Notes under the pieces: model-generated
Told to the model about the DNA's origin: nothing
The model's input: the letters and a program-made list of their open reading frames with translations, nothing else
The model's database searches: none
Origin: an uncultured Poribacteria bacterium
GTDB taxonomy: Bacteria; Poribacteria; WGA-4E; WGA-3G
Direction of reading: 5' to 3'
Length of the DNA: 64,000 nucleotides
Assembly: GCA_951828385.1 (NCBI GenBank)
Contig: OX639973.1
Span: 3,835,200-3,899,199 of the forward strand
Shown here: piece after piece, positions 53,916-63,758 of the stretch
Layout of the letters: the number at the start of each line of letters is the position of its first letter
Numbering within the stretch: the first letter of the stretch is position 1
Position numbers and translations under genes: made by a program

Positions 53916-54267
53916 TTGACAAATTATGCGAAACATGCTTTAATTCGTTCTAAATATCATATTAGGTCAAAAAAAGTAGTTTTTAATTTGACAAATATGA
54001 GGAATTAGGTTATAATTAAAGTATAAAGTCGTTTTGAATATCATATTAAGTCAGAAAAAACGATTTTTAATTTGACAAGTATGAGGAATTAGGTTATAAT
54101 TAAACGATAATGCCGTTCTAAATATCATGTTAGGTCAAAAAAAGTAGTTTTTAATTTGACAAGTATGAGGAATTAGGTTATAATTAAACGATAACGCCGT
54201 TCTAAATATCATATTAAGTCAGAAAAACGATTTTTAATTTGACAAATGTAAGGAATGGTATTATAAT
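53916..54267 (+). promoter_or_regulatory. Array of five tandem sigma70 promoters
   Basis: TTGACA with 17-bp spacers: 53916-53921/TTTAAT 53939-53944; 53988-53993/TATAAT 54011-54016; 54072-54077/TATAAT 54095-54100; 54156-54161/TATAAT 54179-54184; 54239-54244/TATAAT 54262-54267. The last four units repeat with period 83-84 bp and carry an A/T-rich upstream block (AAAAAAAGTAGTTTTTAATT) before each -35, which could act as an UP element. All face the small HTH gene and the giant surface-protein gene. Confidence 0.85.
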
Positions 54268-54357
54268 ATTGACCAGACTAATGTTGATCCATTTTGGATG
54301 CATTAGAATTTCGTGGAAAGGTTTCACGCGAAATTTTAAAACAGGGGGGAATTTCGC

Positions 54358-54570
54358 ATGCCGAGACGAGTCAGTACGAAGCAACTTTTAATGGCCTGCC
54401 AGATGTCATTTGAAGGAAAAAGCAATCGCGAAATCGCTGACACGCTCGGTTTCACCGAGACGACTGTCTCGAATTGGCGTAAGTTGGAAGTCTGGCAAGA
54501 ATTCGAGGCGGAACTGATTAAGGCGTACAAGGAACAAGTGTTAAACTTCGAAAGCGCAACCCCCTCGTAA
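54358..54570 (+). CDS. Small HTH DNA-binding protein
   Basis: 70 residues; a G/A-rich RBS (CAGGGGGGAATTTCGC region) precedes ATG 54358. Residues 8-46 make a homeodomain-like HTH (QLLMACQMSFEGKSNREIAD followed by TLGFTETTVSNWRKL), similar to the N-terminal HTH of terminase small subunits or transposase regulators. No phage genes are nearby. It stands directly after the promoter array and 205 bp before the large surface-protein gene, so it may autoregulate that transcript. Confidence 0.65.
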   Translation: MPRRVSTKQLLMACQMSFEGKSNREIADTLGFTETTVSNWRKLEVWQEFEAELIKAYKEQVLNFESATPS

Positions 54571-54775
54571 TTTCGGTGTTTTAATTTTCGGTGTTTATAA
54601 CTCAAAAACGCGGGCATCCTGACGTAAGAGCCCCGCATACAAAAAGGTTAGTTTATTTGTTTTTTAGAATGGGTTTACTTCCCTGAATCCATTCGACTGT
54701 TGAATGGAAGTCACGCTGAAAGGCGTGAACTTAACAAATTTTTTTTTCTATTTACATTTTGGAGGAAAATAACCT
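54571..54775 (+). promoter_or_regulatory. Structured 5' leader of the giant surface-protein gene
   Basis: Two small hairpins: CATTC-7-GAATG (54690-54706) and TCACGC-6-GCGTGA (54711-54728), followed by a T-run (54740s) and GGAGG 10 nt before the start. A weak GCGGG/CCCGC stem lies at 54610-54636. No separate promoter is evident, so transcription may come from the array upstream. Confidence 0.4.
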
Positions 54776-57700
54776 ATGTCAAATCGATTGACATTTTCCT
54801 TAGCAAGTTTAAGTTTAATTTTCGCATTGGTCTTTAGTGCGATGCCTGTGATGGCACACGATGGGCATGATGCAGATCCTGGTCATCCCACAGTGGATAT
54901 TGTGGAGGGAGCATATACTACAGCGAACGCGAAAGCTCGTGGCAATTTTAGAATAAAAATTGTTGCCAAAGTTGGCGCGTCAACGGATTCAGCCCTTTTT
55001 GATTCCGATGATGATCTTGATGTTGATGATGTGGCTGTCAAGACTTATACTGCTGATGGTACACCTGGAACCCTTCCGACTTCCGAAATTACGGTGACTG
55101 CAGAGATTGGCAACGTTGCTGGTAAGCATGAGTTGGAAATCTCTCTAGACCTTAGCGATACTGCTTATCAGAGTGTTAGAAGCATCCAAGTGGTCGTTGC
55201 AGCAAATGGTGTTAATGGCAACCGTGTGGGAGCTGAGGGTGGTAACGAAGCGACAACTAAGACTTTTGATAGCTTACCATCGGTGGTGCCTAACATGGCA
55301 GCGATGGCGGTTGCGCAAAAGAAGGATGCTAACGATATGGCGATACCGGGTAGGTATACGCTAACCGTTACGTTTACAAATGCGGATGGTACTCCGGCTA
55401 CAGCTAACCCCAATCCCCAACCTGCGCTAAGCGATATCATGATTGAGATGAAGGATAGCGCAACGCCAGTTGATAGTAATGGTGATGCGATAACGGATCT
55501 TGCTCAGCTATTAACTGATGATGCCACTGCCGACGATGGGATTTACGCTCAGGATTACCAGTTGACGTTTGGTACTAGGATGGTAACCTTTACGCTTGTT
55601 GATGGTTATGCCGCTAATAGTCCCAGCGCGGTGATAGATCTGGATGCGGTAGTACCAGATCCGGTCTACCAAAATCCGCCAGATATTACGCTTACTGTGG
55701 TTGGGCACAACGAAGCTGATAAGTCGTTTCAGATCAGTGTTTCCACGACTCCTACTGCTGATACTGATGGTGAAGCAGGGGCAGATATAGATGGTGCTGA
55801 TATCAGAGCGAACTTGATGATCGAGGACGGTAGCACACCTGCAGGTGATGTGGGTGTTAATCTCCTTGATGGTGATGCTGCAAATGAAAGAATTGGTCCC
55901 AATAGTTATCGAGCATTCTTAGAGTATGGTCCGTTCGATACCTTGCCGTTGACTATAAGTATAGACCCCAATGCTCTCTCAGATAATGCGGATGCAGCTG
56001 ATGTAGATCCTGTGACGGCTATGGTCGGCGATGGTGGGCCCCCGGTTGTTACACCCGGTGCACCCGATGCCCCGACGCTCGATATGGCGACAGCCGGAGA
56101 TATGGAAGTTACCTTAACGTGGACAGCCGCGACCACAGGTGATGCTGCTACATCGTTTGAGTATCGTCTGGACGGTGAAATTGAAAGTCCAATCATTGAC
56201 AGTGATGCTACGACAACCAGGCACACGGTAACAGGTCTGACCAATGGAACGCCATACGACTTTGAAGTGCGTGGCGTTAATGCGGCTGGTGGTGGCGCGT
56301 GGAGTAATTCATTGCCCGCAACGCCGATGGCACCAATGGTAACAGACACTATGAATCCGACGGTGGAGATTACGGTGCTGAGCGTTGATGGGAACGGGAA
56401 GCATACCCTGGACGCTGATGGTAATGTGAGATTTGATCTCCTTTTCTCTGAAGAGTTGGCAAAAGGAAACAGTGTTAGTCGTCTTCAGGCGGCGGACTTT
56501 TTTGTTACGCGTAACGGCCAGATCATGATACTACCTGGGACGGCACTGAGTGCTGCCATGCCGACTACGATGGCTGCTACCACGGCTCCTTCTGGTAATC
56601 AAGAGAGATATATCTTAACGATCGCCGCGGGTACTGATCCGCAGGAAATACAGATTCAACTTTTTGGACTTGAAGTGCTTGGCGGGCAAGTGGCGGATCC
56701 GAGTGGTAATCCACTCGTTCAAACGGATGCGATTAGCAAGTTTGATACGATCCCGCCGGATGTGCGCATTACGGTTGTTGGTGCCAGTGCCGTGAGTGGG
56801 ACACCTTTCACGTTCTCGGGTGAGCCAAAGTCCAAATTAACGTTCCGATTTGCTTTTACTGAAGAGTTGTCTCCAGCATTTACAACAACTGATATACATA
56901 GATCGGTTGGTGGTGATAACTTCAGATTGCTGGCAGATTCTGATCCTCGACCGGTGCCGGGTGTGCCTAATGCCTACACGGTGGTCGTGACGGCTATCGA
57001 CATGAATCAGTCGACAACGGTTCTGATCAAAAGATTGGAAATAGCGGATGCTGCTAAGAATCAACTTCAAAACGATAGGTATGCAACTTATGCGCCTGCA
57101 ACAACTGCACCGGTCGCAACTATTACAGCACCTGATATCTTCAATTGTGGTATAGACGGTAATCCGGTAACAGTCACTATCACTGACAATGAAGCTATCG
57201 GTTCAGGTGAAGGTATAGCCGCGGGCGAGATTACAGTGAGTACGGGTTGGCAGATCCGAACAGGTTCTTTCAGTGCTCCCCCTGCTGGTGCTAATACTAA
57301 GACCGTAAGGGCTACGTTTAACGTCATTCGTAAGGATGTTGAGAACGGAGCTGACCGGAGTTGGCTCGGTATTCAAGAGGTGACCATTACAGTCGCAGCA
57401 GATGCTGTTAAGGATGACACGAATCGGGGGAACGCAGCAAAGTCCGATACCAATACTGCTGGTCCCGTGATCACGGTTCCTGCTGGTCAGTATGTCGTCG
57501 TTATCAGAGATAATGCGTGGCGGACCTCACACCTCAACTTCGTCAGAACCCTTTACCTCGGTGACTATAACGTTAGAGCCGAGAATGTCCAGGTTCAGAC
57601 TTGGGACTGCATGCCAGATTTGGGGTTGATCTTTGATGTGACCGTGGATGCCTCTCCAGGTATTGGCGGTGGTGGCCTCATGGTCTTGCAATCTCGGGAT

Positions 57701-60076
57701 CATAAAGATACAGCGAATCCGACTATTGCCAAAGGTACTGTCGGTATCAGCGAAATCATGTGGTCTGAAGATAGAGGTTTACCGTTCGGTGCTACATCTA
57801 ATCTCCAGCATGCACGAGAGCAGTGGATTGAACTTCACAATACCAATACTTTCGACGTTAAAGTTACGTTGTTTGAGCTGATAAGAACGGAAGCGTATCG
57901 TACCAACGACGCAAGCCGTGCGGGCTTAATCGATGTAATGGGTAACTACGATATTGGCGGTCGTTGGGATGTTCAGGTTAAAAACGATGATGGCAGTCCG
58001 AAATATGGTACGGACGGCAATAGTGAATTCGGTCATGATTTCGTCAGTATGAAGCGCGTGGCACCTGCTGCAGATAAAAACTACGCACATGGTGAGAAAC
58101 AGGGTCGTAATGCAGGACATTGGTCCGCATCGACTTCTGTATACTACACCAAGAGAGCGGGTTTGGCAGGTACAGGTCAGATTCCACTTGACGATCTGAA
58201 CTATGACTTCGTGGGTTCACCAGGTCGTGCCAATACTTTCTCTGCTCCAGGTCCGATTACACGAACGAATCTTCCGAAGAACCTTATTTTCACCGAGGTC
58301 GCGAACCGTAGAGACCAAACGTTGGAATGGATTGAGCTGAAGAACAACTCTGACGCTGAAATCAATCTGAAGAAATATCAGATTTCTTACGTGACGGCGA
58401 AAGGTACCGATACACTGCTCTACAACTTCCCGGACAACGATAATATCAAGCTCGCAGCGGGTGAGTTGTTACTCCTCTTGGACACGGATCCGAGAGATAA
58501 CGATGCGCATCCGATCGCAGTTGCATTCAACCGCGATGGCGGCAACGATCAGGGGCTCGGTATTGGTGCTGACGCGATAAAGTATAAGGTTGCGAATTTC
58601 GCCGAAGGCGGACTACCGAACGACGGTAAATTCGTGTTGATCCTGCGTAACAGAAACGATAGGCTCAAATCGCATGAAGGCGTTTTAGACGCTATCGGGT
58701 ATTCTGATAATCTCAAGGATGATTCTCTGCATACGACTCTCTGGCCGTTGAAAGTCTTTGGTGGTCTAGATGCCAGAAACACGATAGCAGTAGAGACTGT
58801 CCATCGCCGTCAACATGTGATAGACCCGGATAAGAACACACATGGCGACGACAAAGATGAGCATCAGGCACTACGCGATGTCGGTTATACGGGCATCGGT
58901 TATAAGCGCCATGCACAGCGGATTGCAGCGAACGGTGGTACCCCTGGCTACGAGGACACTCGGAAGAACGAGGTTCCCCAAGTCACGGCTACCGGAACTT
59001 TAACCATCAGCGAGATTATGTACGATCAAGGTGATGGTGAGTATCCGCAGTGGATCGAGATCTATAACAGTTCTCCGACCGATCCGGTTAATCTTCATGC
59101 TGGTGATCATGGCTGGAGACTGATCATCGAGAACTTTGATGATGGCGAGATTCCAGTAAAACGCTTGTCTGGGACGCTTAACTTTAGAAGCAGCGATGTC
59201 CAGACGATTTTGCCACAGCAAACCGTGATGATCGCTTCAACACGTGCGAGAAACTCCGGTAGTGCGTTCTTCGATACACGTGTCATCTTCCCAGCAACGC
59301 GCGTCTTCTCCGTTTGGGATGATGCACGCGGTGAATTGGATATGACACGCTCCACGGATCCGATCCTCAGCGATAAAGGTTTCTATATCGAGCTGATTGA
59401 CGGTAAAGGTAACTTCGCTGATGGCGTAGGTAACCTCGTCAAATCTCCGAACCGTCGTGTCGCGGCTAATAAGGCATGGGAATTGTCCGATGTCACCGGC
59501 GAAATGATGGACGATATGGGACGTAGTTCCATACTCCGTAAATATCGCGACCTTAAGACGAAGACGCGATATTCTGACGCTGAAATCGAAGCGATGGGTG
59601 TCGAGGCCGCTGGCTGGCTCGCTGCACATGAAACGGACTTCCGTGATGTTCGCGAGACGTGGTATGGTCATGGGGATGACATCGGTTCCCCCGGTATCAC
59701 CGGTGGACGTGTCCTGCCTGTGAGCTTGTCGAAGTTCCGTCCGGAACGGCTCGAGAGTGGTGCCATCGTTATCCGTTGGGTCACCGAATCTGAAACGAAC
59801 AACGCTGGATTCAATATCCTGCGGAGTGAAACCAAAGACGGTGAATTCAAGCAGATTAACACGAAATTGATCGCAGGTCACGGTACGACGAGTGAGCGTA
59901 ATACTTACACGCATACCGATACATCTGCGAAGCCCAATGTTGTTTACTACTACCAGATTCAGGATGTCTCTCTTGATGGTAAAGTCCAAACCCTACGGAT
60001 GAGCCGTCTGAAAGGACATATCTCACCTGCTGGTAAAGCAACAACGACATGGGGTGAACTAAAAGCGTTGCAATAA
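54776..60076 (+). CDS. Giant secreted surface protein with fibronectin III and lamin-tail domains
   Basis: 1766 residues. The signal peptide (LASLSLIFALVFSAMPVMA) cleaves before HDGHDADPGH, a His/Asp-rich stretch. Residues about 430-515 form a fibronectin III domain (PDAPTLDMATAGDMEVTLTW). Two Ig/cadherin-like domains follow to about 900. Three lamin-tail domains are marked by ISEIMWSEDRGLPFG, IFTEVANRRDQTLEWIELKN and ISEIMYDQGDGEYPQWIEIYN. Near the end, LSKFRPERLESGAIVIRWVT starts a last Fn3-type domain. The tail is ATTTWGELKALQ with the TT[TL]WGxLK motif. It may form a surface layer or matrix; its promoter array suggests high expression. Confidence 0.85.
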   Translation: MSNRLTFSLASLSLIFALVFSAMPVMAHDGHDADPGHPTVDIVEGAYTTANAKARGNFRIKIVAKVGASTDSALFDSDDDLDVDDVAVKTYTADGTPGTLPTSEITVTAEIGNVAGKHELEISLDLSDTAYQSVRSIQVVVAANGVNGNRVGAEGGNEATTKTFDSLPSVVPNMAAMAVAQKKDANDMAIPGRYTLTVTFTNADGTPATANPNPQPALSDIMIEMKDSATPVDSNGDAITDLAQLLTDDATADDGIYAQDYQLTFGTRMVTFTLVDGYAANSPSAVIDLDAVVPDPVYQNPPDITLTVVGHNEADKSFQISVSTTPTADTDGEAGADIDGADIRANLMIEDGSTPAGDVGVNLLDGDAANERIGPNSYRAFLEYGPFDTLPLTISIDPNALSDNADAADVDPVTAMVGDGGPPVVTPGAPDAPTLDMATAGDMEVTLTWTAATTGDAATSFEYRLDGEIESPIIDSDATTTRHTVTGLTNGTPYDFEVRGVNAAGGGAWSNSLPATPMAPMVTDTMNPTVEITVLSVDGNGKHTLDADGNVRFDLLFSEELAKGNSVSRLQAADFFVTRNGQIMILPGTALSAAMPTTMAATTAPSGNQERYILTIAAGTDPQEIQIQLFGLEVLGGQVADPSGNPLVQTDAISKFDTIPPDVRITVVGASAVSGTPFTFSGEPKSKLTFRFAFTEELSPAFTTTDIHRSVGGDNFRLLADSDPRPVPGVPNAYTVVVTAIDMNQSTTVLIKRLEIADAAKNQLQNDRYATYAPATTAPVATITAPDIFNCGIDGNPVTVTITDNEAIGSGEGIAAGEITVSTGWQIRTGSFSAPPAGANTKTVRATFNVIRKDVENGADRSWLGIQEVTITVAADAVKDDTNRGNAAKSDTNTAGPVITVPAGQYVVVIRDNAWRTSHLNFVRTLYLGDYNVRAENVQVQTWDCMPDLGLIFDVTVDASPGIGGGGLMVLQSRDHKDTANPTIAKGTVGISEIMWSEDRGLPFGATSNLQHAREQWIELHNTNTFDVKVTLFELIRTEAYRTNDASRAGLIDVMGNYDIGGRWDVQVKNDDGSPKYGTDGNSEFGHDFVSMKRVAPAADKNYAHGEKQGRNAGHWSASTSVYYTKRAGLAGTGQIPLDDLNYDFVGSPGRANTFSAPGPITRTNLPKNLIFTEVANRRDQTLEWIELKNNSDAEINLKKYQISYVTAKGTDTLLYNFPDNDNIKLAAGELLLLLDTDPRDNDAHPIAVAFNRDGGNDQGLGIGADAIKYKVANFAEGGLPNDGKFVLILRNRNDRLKSHEGVLDAIGYSDNLKDDSLHTTLWPLKVFGGLDARNTIAVETVHRRQHVIDPDKNTHGDDKDEHQALRDVGYTGIGYKRHAQRIAANGGTPGYEDTRKNEVPQVTATGTLTISEIMYDQGDGEYPQWIEIYNSSPTDPVNLHAGDHGWRLIIENFDDGEIPVKRLSGTLNFRSSDVQTILPQQTVMIASTRARNSGSAFFDTRVIFPATRVFSVWDDARGELDMTRSTDPILSDKGFYIELIDGKGNFADGVGNLVKSPNRRVAANKAWELSDVTGEMMDDMGRSSILRKYRDLKTKTRYSDAEIEAMGVEAAGWLAAHETDFRDVRETWYGHGDDIGSPGITGGRVLPVSLSKFRPERLESGAIVIRWVTESETNNAGFNILRSETKDGEFKQINTKLIAGHGTTSERNTYTHTDTSAKPNVVYYYQIQDVSLDGKVQTLRMSRLKGHISPAGKATTTWGELKALQ

Positions 60077-60124
60077 TACGAAAGGCACGCGATCGCGATT
60101 CTCGTGATGGCGTGCTTTCGCTTA

Positions 60125-60205
60125 GCAACAACTCGGTTATTCAGGGAGAAGTCTATAACCGAACTAACCTAACGCAAAGCGGTGGATTCCCTGTCCACCG
60201 CTTTT
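60125..60205 (+). terminator. Repeat F copy 1 with rho-independent terminator
   Basis: AAAGCGGTGGA, 7-nt loop, TCCACCGCTTT then T/G (60176-60205): an 11-bp stem, a good terminator after the surface protein. The upstream half holds a second stem, CGGTTAT ... ATAACCG (60134-60160). The whole module recurs at 63918-64000. Confidence 0.8.
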
Positions 60206-60216
60206 GCCTTTTAATA

Positions 60217-60245
60217 GTTAACAGTTAACAGTTAACAGTTGTCAG
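60217..60245. repeat. Short GTTAACA tandem repeat
   Basis: Four imperfect units of GTTAACA, followed by TTTTTTCTGCGAAAAAATC, a small hairpin that recurs at 63147-63165 (TTTTTTCGCAGAAAAAAC). Confidence 0.6.
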
Positions 60246-60395
60246 TACGATTTTTTCTGCGAAAAAATCTTTTGGTTGTTAGTTATAGTAGAGTCAATAA
60301 TTACTTATACATTGCGAAAGATAGACGATGCAAATCCATAGAGAAAAACATAACATTTATGCTGCTTATAGCAGCTTATATTGAAGGAGTTAACT

Positions 60396-63041
60396 GTGCT
60401 TAGAAAGCTTAGAAAATCCCACATTCTGTTTTTAATTTGCGTTTTTGGGTTCGCCCTTTGTTTGACAAACGGGTTCGCTGATGAGGGACTGCCCCCCATT
60501 CTTGAGTTCCCAACCGCTGATGGCGCGGGATATATACAAGGCAACGCTGAATTTCAAAGGGGCCCCGATAGAATCATCGGTACCAATGATTTTGAAAAGA
60601 TGCGGGACCTCCCGCGCGATAGTCAAGACTACCAACTTGGCACCAAAATCGGCTGGTTTTTTATAGCGTCTCGGAACAATCCGGACCGAGGCTGGATCTG
60701 TACCGGCTTTTTGGTGGGTCCCGATCTGTTTATGACGAACCACCACTGTATTCATGACGATGACGGTCTCCTCCCGATTGCGGGTGCCAAAATTTTCATG
60801 GATTATTATCAGGATCGCGATGTGGATCCGACGTTCGGCGGTGTCACAGCGAGCGTGACAGAGATTTTACGGATGGATGAACCTAAGGACTACGCGCTCC
60901 TGAGACTCGATACGCCGATCGGGGATACTTATGGATGGCTCGAACTGGATACGGAGGCTGGCTTCAATTCGAGTCAGAGCGTGAAACTGATTTCGCATCC
61001 CGATGGCAGGTCGAAAGAGATTGTCCGGCGCAACACTGAAATCGTGGATATTCCTGCGGGACATCCCTTGGCGGATGCTCCGTCCGCGCTGGCGTATCTT
61101 GCAGACTCTGAGGGTGGCTCCTCCGGTTCACCGGTTTTCCTGCGTGAGGGAACGACCGTTATTGGAATCCATCATTCCGCTTGGACCCGCGGTGGCGTGC
61201 CAACCTTTAATGCCGGCACTTTGATGTCGTACATTGTGCCTGAAATCCAACAGTGGTTGCCGAGCGGGCCGCCTACGCCGCCTGGACCACCAATTGACCC
61301 ACCACAGCCACCACCTACGGTGACAGGCATCCACATGTACTGGACAGATACGGGGGCAGGGCAGATTCAGCGCGCAAACCTCGACGGCTCTGATGTTGCA
61401 GACCTCGTCCAGGGATTGACAACCCCAACGGATATTGCTGTGGATGTAACAGGTGAAAAAATATATTGGACAGATGCGGGGTTAGGGCAGATTCAGCGCG
61501 CAAACCTTGACGGGTCTAATGTTGAATACCTTATCACAGGACTGAGCAGCCCAACCGGTATCGCCTTGGATGTTGCAGGCAATAACGTCTATTGGACAGA
61601 TACGCTCACGGGTGCAATCCAGCGTGCGAACCTCGACGGCTCTAATGTTGAAGACCTCATCTTCGGATTGATATCGCCAACCGGTATCGCCTTGGATGCT
61701 GTAGGCAATAATGTCTATTGGACAGATACGGGGTTAGGGCAGATTCAGCGCGCAAACCTTGACGGTTCAGACCGCCAAGACCTCATCACAGGACTGAGCA
61801 GCCCAACCGGTATCGCCTTGGATGTCACAGGGAATAAAATCTATTGGACAGATACGGGGGCGGGCGTGATCCAGTGTGCTGACTTGGACGGTTTCAACCA
61901 GCAAGACCTCATCTTCGGATTGATATCGCCAACCGGTATCGCCTTGAATGTGCAAGAGAATCAGATGCATTGGACAGATACGGGGGCGGGTGCAATTCAG
62001 CGTGCGAACCTCGACGGTTCAAGCCGCGTAGACCTCATCACAGGATTGTTGTCGCCAGCCGGTATTACCCTCAGTATACCAGAGATGGGCGGAACCCTGG
62101 TCTTTAATCCGAGCAGCATCCCGGATCAGACGTTCACTGTCGGTCAGGCAGTGAGTCTCCAATTGCCCGCGCCCACGGGTGGCACTCGGCCATACAGCTA
62201 TACCCTCACCCCGGGACTCCCGGCAGGTCTATACTTTGATCCCGTCGGCGATGCTTATGGGTTTATCGGTGGCACACCTACCATAGCCGCGTCGCCACGC
62301 CTCTACACTTACACCGCTACAGATGCAAGGGGTGCGTCTGCTGCTTTGACATTCACGATTACGGTAACAAGTACCACGCGTGTGGATGTCAATGGCGATG
62401 GCGTGGTGGATGTCGCGGACCTTGTGATTGTCGCGATGGCTTACGGGACGCGAGTGCCAGCGGGTACCGATCTTCCCGCGGATGTCAATTTGGATCTCGT
62501 TGTTAACCTGTTAGATCTCACGCTTGTTGCACAGGCGATTGATGCTGCTGGTGGTGGTGCGAATGCGCCTTCTCTCGGCGATATAGTAGCGGTCGCCGAG
62601 GCATCGAACGCCTTATCGGGTGGAAACCTCGCATACCGCAATGTTGCCAATGCGCTTGCCGATGCGAAACTCGAAAAAGGGATACCCGAAACCGTGCTGC
62701 AAGCACTGCAGCGCCTACTCATAGAAATGGAAATGGCAGAGATACCCGAATCAACAGCACTGTTGCCGAACTATCCGAACCCGTTCAATCCTGAAACGTG
62801 GATACCGTATCACTTGGCAACCGATGCGGACGTAACATTGACAATCTACGATCTGCGTGGCGGCGTTGTACAGCAGTTGAGTTTGGGACATCAGGCGGCT
62901 GGCGTTTACGAGAGCCGTGGGCGTGCAGCGTATTGGGATGGTAAAAATCAACTCGGTGAACACGTCGCGAGTGGCCTCTATTTCTATACGCTCACCGCGG
63001 GCGAATTCACCGCAACCCGAAAGATGCTGATAGCGAAGTAA
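60396..63041 (+). CDS. Secreted serine protease with YWTD propeller, dockerin and FlgD-type C-terminal domain
   Basis: 881 residues from GTG 60396, 6 nt after AAGGAG; a longer frame from TTG 60381 includes the RBS. Signal peptide LFLICVFGFALCLTNGFA. Residues about 75-275 are a trypsin-like protease with His in MTNHHCIHD, Asp in PKDYALLRLD and Ser in EGGSSGSPVF. A Pro-rich linker follows. Six YWTD/LDL-receptor class B repeats (YWTDTGAGQIQRANLDGSDV type) make one six-bladed propeller. Then a putative Ig domain, a dockerin-like pair (VDVNGDGVVDVADL, DVNLDLVVNLLDL), and a tail LLPNYPNPFNPETWIPY with FlgD-like sorting features. Confidence 0.9.
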   Translation: MLRKLRKSHILFLICVFGFALCLTNGFADEGLPPILEFPTADGAGYIQGNAEFQRGPDRIIGTNDFEKMRDLPRDSQDYQLGTKIGWFFIASRNNPDRGWICTGFLVGPDLFMTNHHCIHDDDGLLPIAGAKIFMDYYQDRDVDPTFGGVTASVTEILRMDEPKDYALLRLDTPIGDTYGWLELDTEAGFNSSQSVKLISHPDGRSKEIVRRNTEIVDIPAGHPLADAPSALAYLADSEGGSSGSPVFLREGTTVIGIHHSAWTRGGVPTFNAGTLMSYIVPEIQQWLPSGPPTPPGPPIDPPQPPPTVTGIHMYWTDTGAGQIQRANLDGSDVADLVQGLTTPTDIAVDVTGEKIYWTDAGLGQIQRANLDGSNVEYLITGLSSPTGIALDVAGNNVYWTDTLTGAIQRANLDGSNVEDLIFGLISPTGIALDAVGNNVYWTDTGLGQIQRANLDGSDRQDLITGLSSPTGIALDVTGNKIYWTDTGAGVIQCADLDGFNQQDLIFGLISPTGIALNVQENQMHWTDTGAGAIQRANLDGSSRVDLITGLLSPAGITLSIPEMGGTLVFNPSSIPDQTFTVGQAVSLQLPAPTGGTRPYSYTLTPGLPAGLYFDPVGDAYGFIGGTPTIAASPRLYTYTATDARGASAALTFTITVTSTTRVDVNGDGVVDVADLVIVAMAYGTRVPAGTDLPADVNLDLVVNLLDLTLVAQAIDAAGGGANAPSLGDIVAVAEASNALSGGNLAYRNVANALADAKLEKGIPETVLQALQRLLIEMEMAEIPESTALLPNYPNPFNPETWIPYHLATDADVTLTIYDLRGGVVQQLSLGHQAAGVYESRGRAAYWDGKNQLGEHVASGLYFYTLTAGEFTATRKMLIAK

Positions 63042-63052
63042 GTAGCGGTCAG

Positions 63053-63175
63053 CGGTCAGCAAGAATGGTTGTCAGCAATCAGTAATCAGTAATCAGCAAA
63101 GAGGGGTTTAGATAAATCTAACATCTCTTTGCTGACAACTGAAAGGTTTTTTCGCAGAAAAAACCGCCCTGACCG
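63053..63175. repeat. Dense inverted repeats, possible bidirectional terminator
   Basis: GCGGTCAGCGGTCAGCA ... and CAGCAAAGAG ... CTCTTTGCTG, with a second stem GGTTTTTTCGCAGAAAAAACC, nested inside flanking GCGGTCAG/CTGACCGC arms. The AATCAGT unit is also tandemly repeated. It could end transcripts from both sides. Confidence 0.65.
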
Positions 63176-63218
63176 CTGATGGCTAATCTGCTGATAGCCA
63201 ACCAAAAGGTATTCAAAC

Positions 63219-63710
63219 ATGTCTACAAAAAACTTTTTTATCTGTTCATTGACCCTTTTCATTATATTTTTTGGAATAGGATGTGACCGTATGGAAACGC
63301 AAGTCATAGGAAAAGGTGATGCTGCAGGTGCAGATGACGTCCGAAACATCGGCACCGTTGTCTTCGGATTTACAGCGACTGAGTGGGGCACGGACGCATA
63401 CACCATCAACGCTGCGACGCTGCAGGACGATACGTTGCGCGTCAATGTATCTTACAGCGGCGGTTGTGAAACGCACGCGTTCACCTTGGTTGCCGAGGAG
63501 CGGTTCTTAGAATCACTTCCAGTGCAGCTGCGGGTGTCGCTCGCCCATAACGCGAATTCGGATACATGCGAAGCGTTAATCACCGAGGACTATCACTTCG
63601 ATCTCACGCCTCTCAAAGAAGCCTATCAAATAGGCTACCGGAAGGATACAGGCACTATCATTTTACGTCTGAAAGGGGCACCTCCCGGCGAACTTGCGTA
63701 TGAATTTTAA
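63219..63710 (+). CDS. Small lipoprotein of unknown function
   Basis: 163 residues; AAAAGG 9 nt before the ATG. The signal FFICSLTLFIIFFG ends in lipobox GIGC (Cys about residue 23). The mature part has an all-beta look: FGFTATEWGTDAYTINAATL, VNVSYSGGCETHAFTLV, FHFD-like DYHFDLTPLKEAY, then TGTIILRL. One Cys pair (GGC..., TCEAL) may form a disulfide. No family is recognised. Confidence 0.75.
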   Translation: MSTKNFFICSLTLFIIFFGIGCDRMETQVIGKGDAAGADDVRNIGTVVFGFTATEWGTDAYTINAATLQDDTLRVNVSYSGGCETHAFTLVAEERFLESLPVQLRVSLAHNANSDTCEALITEDYHFDLTPLKEAYQIGYRKDTGTIILRLKGAPPGELAYEF

Positions 63711-63758
63711 TCCGTCGCAAAAACCTTTACAATAGAAGATGCCCCGGAAATCAATAGG

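Noticed and set aside
54358-54570. Prophage, from the terminase-like HTH protein
   Set aside because: No phage structural, integrase or lysis gene lies nearby; the HTH is too short to assign.
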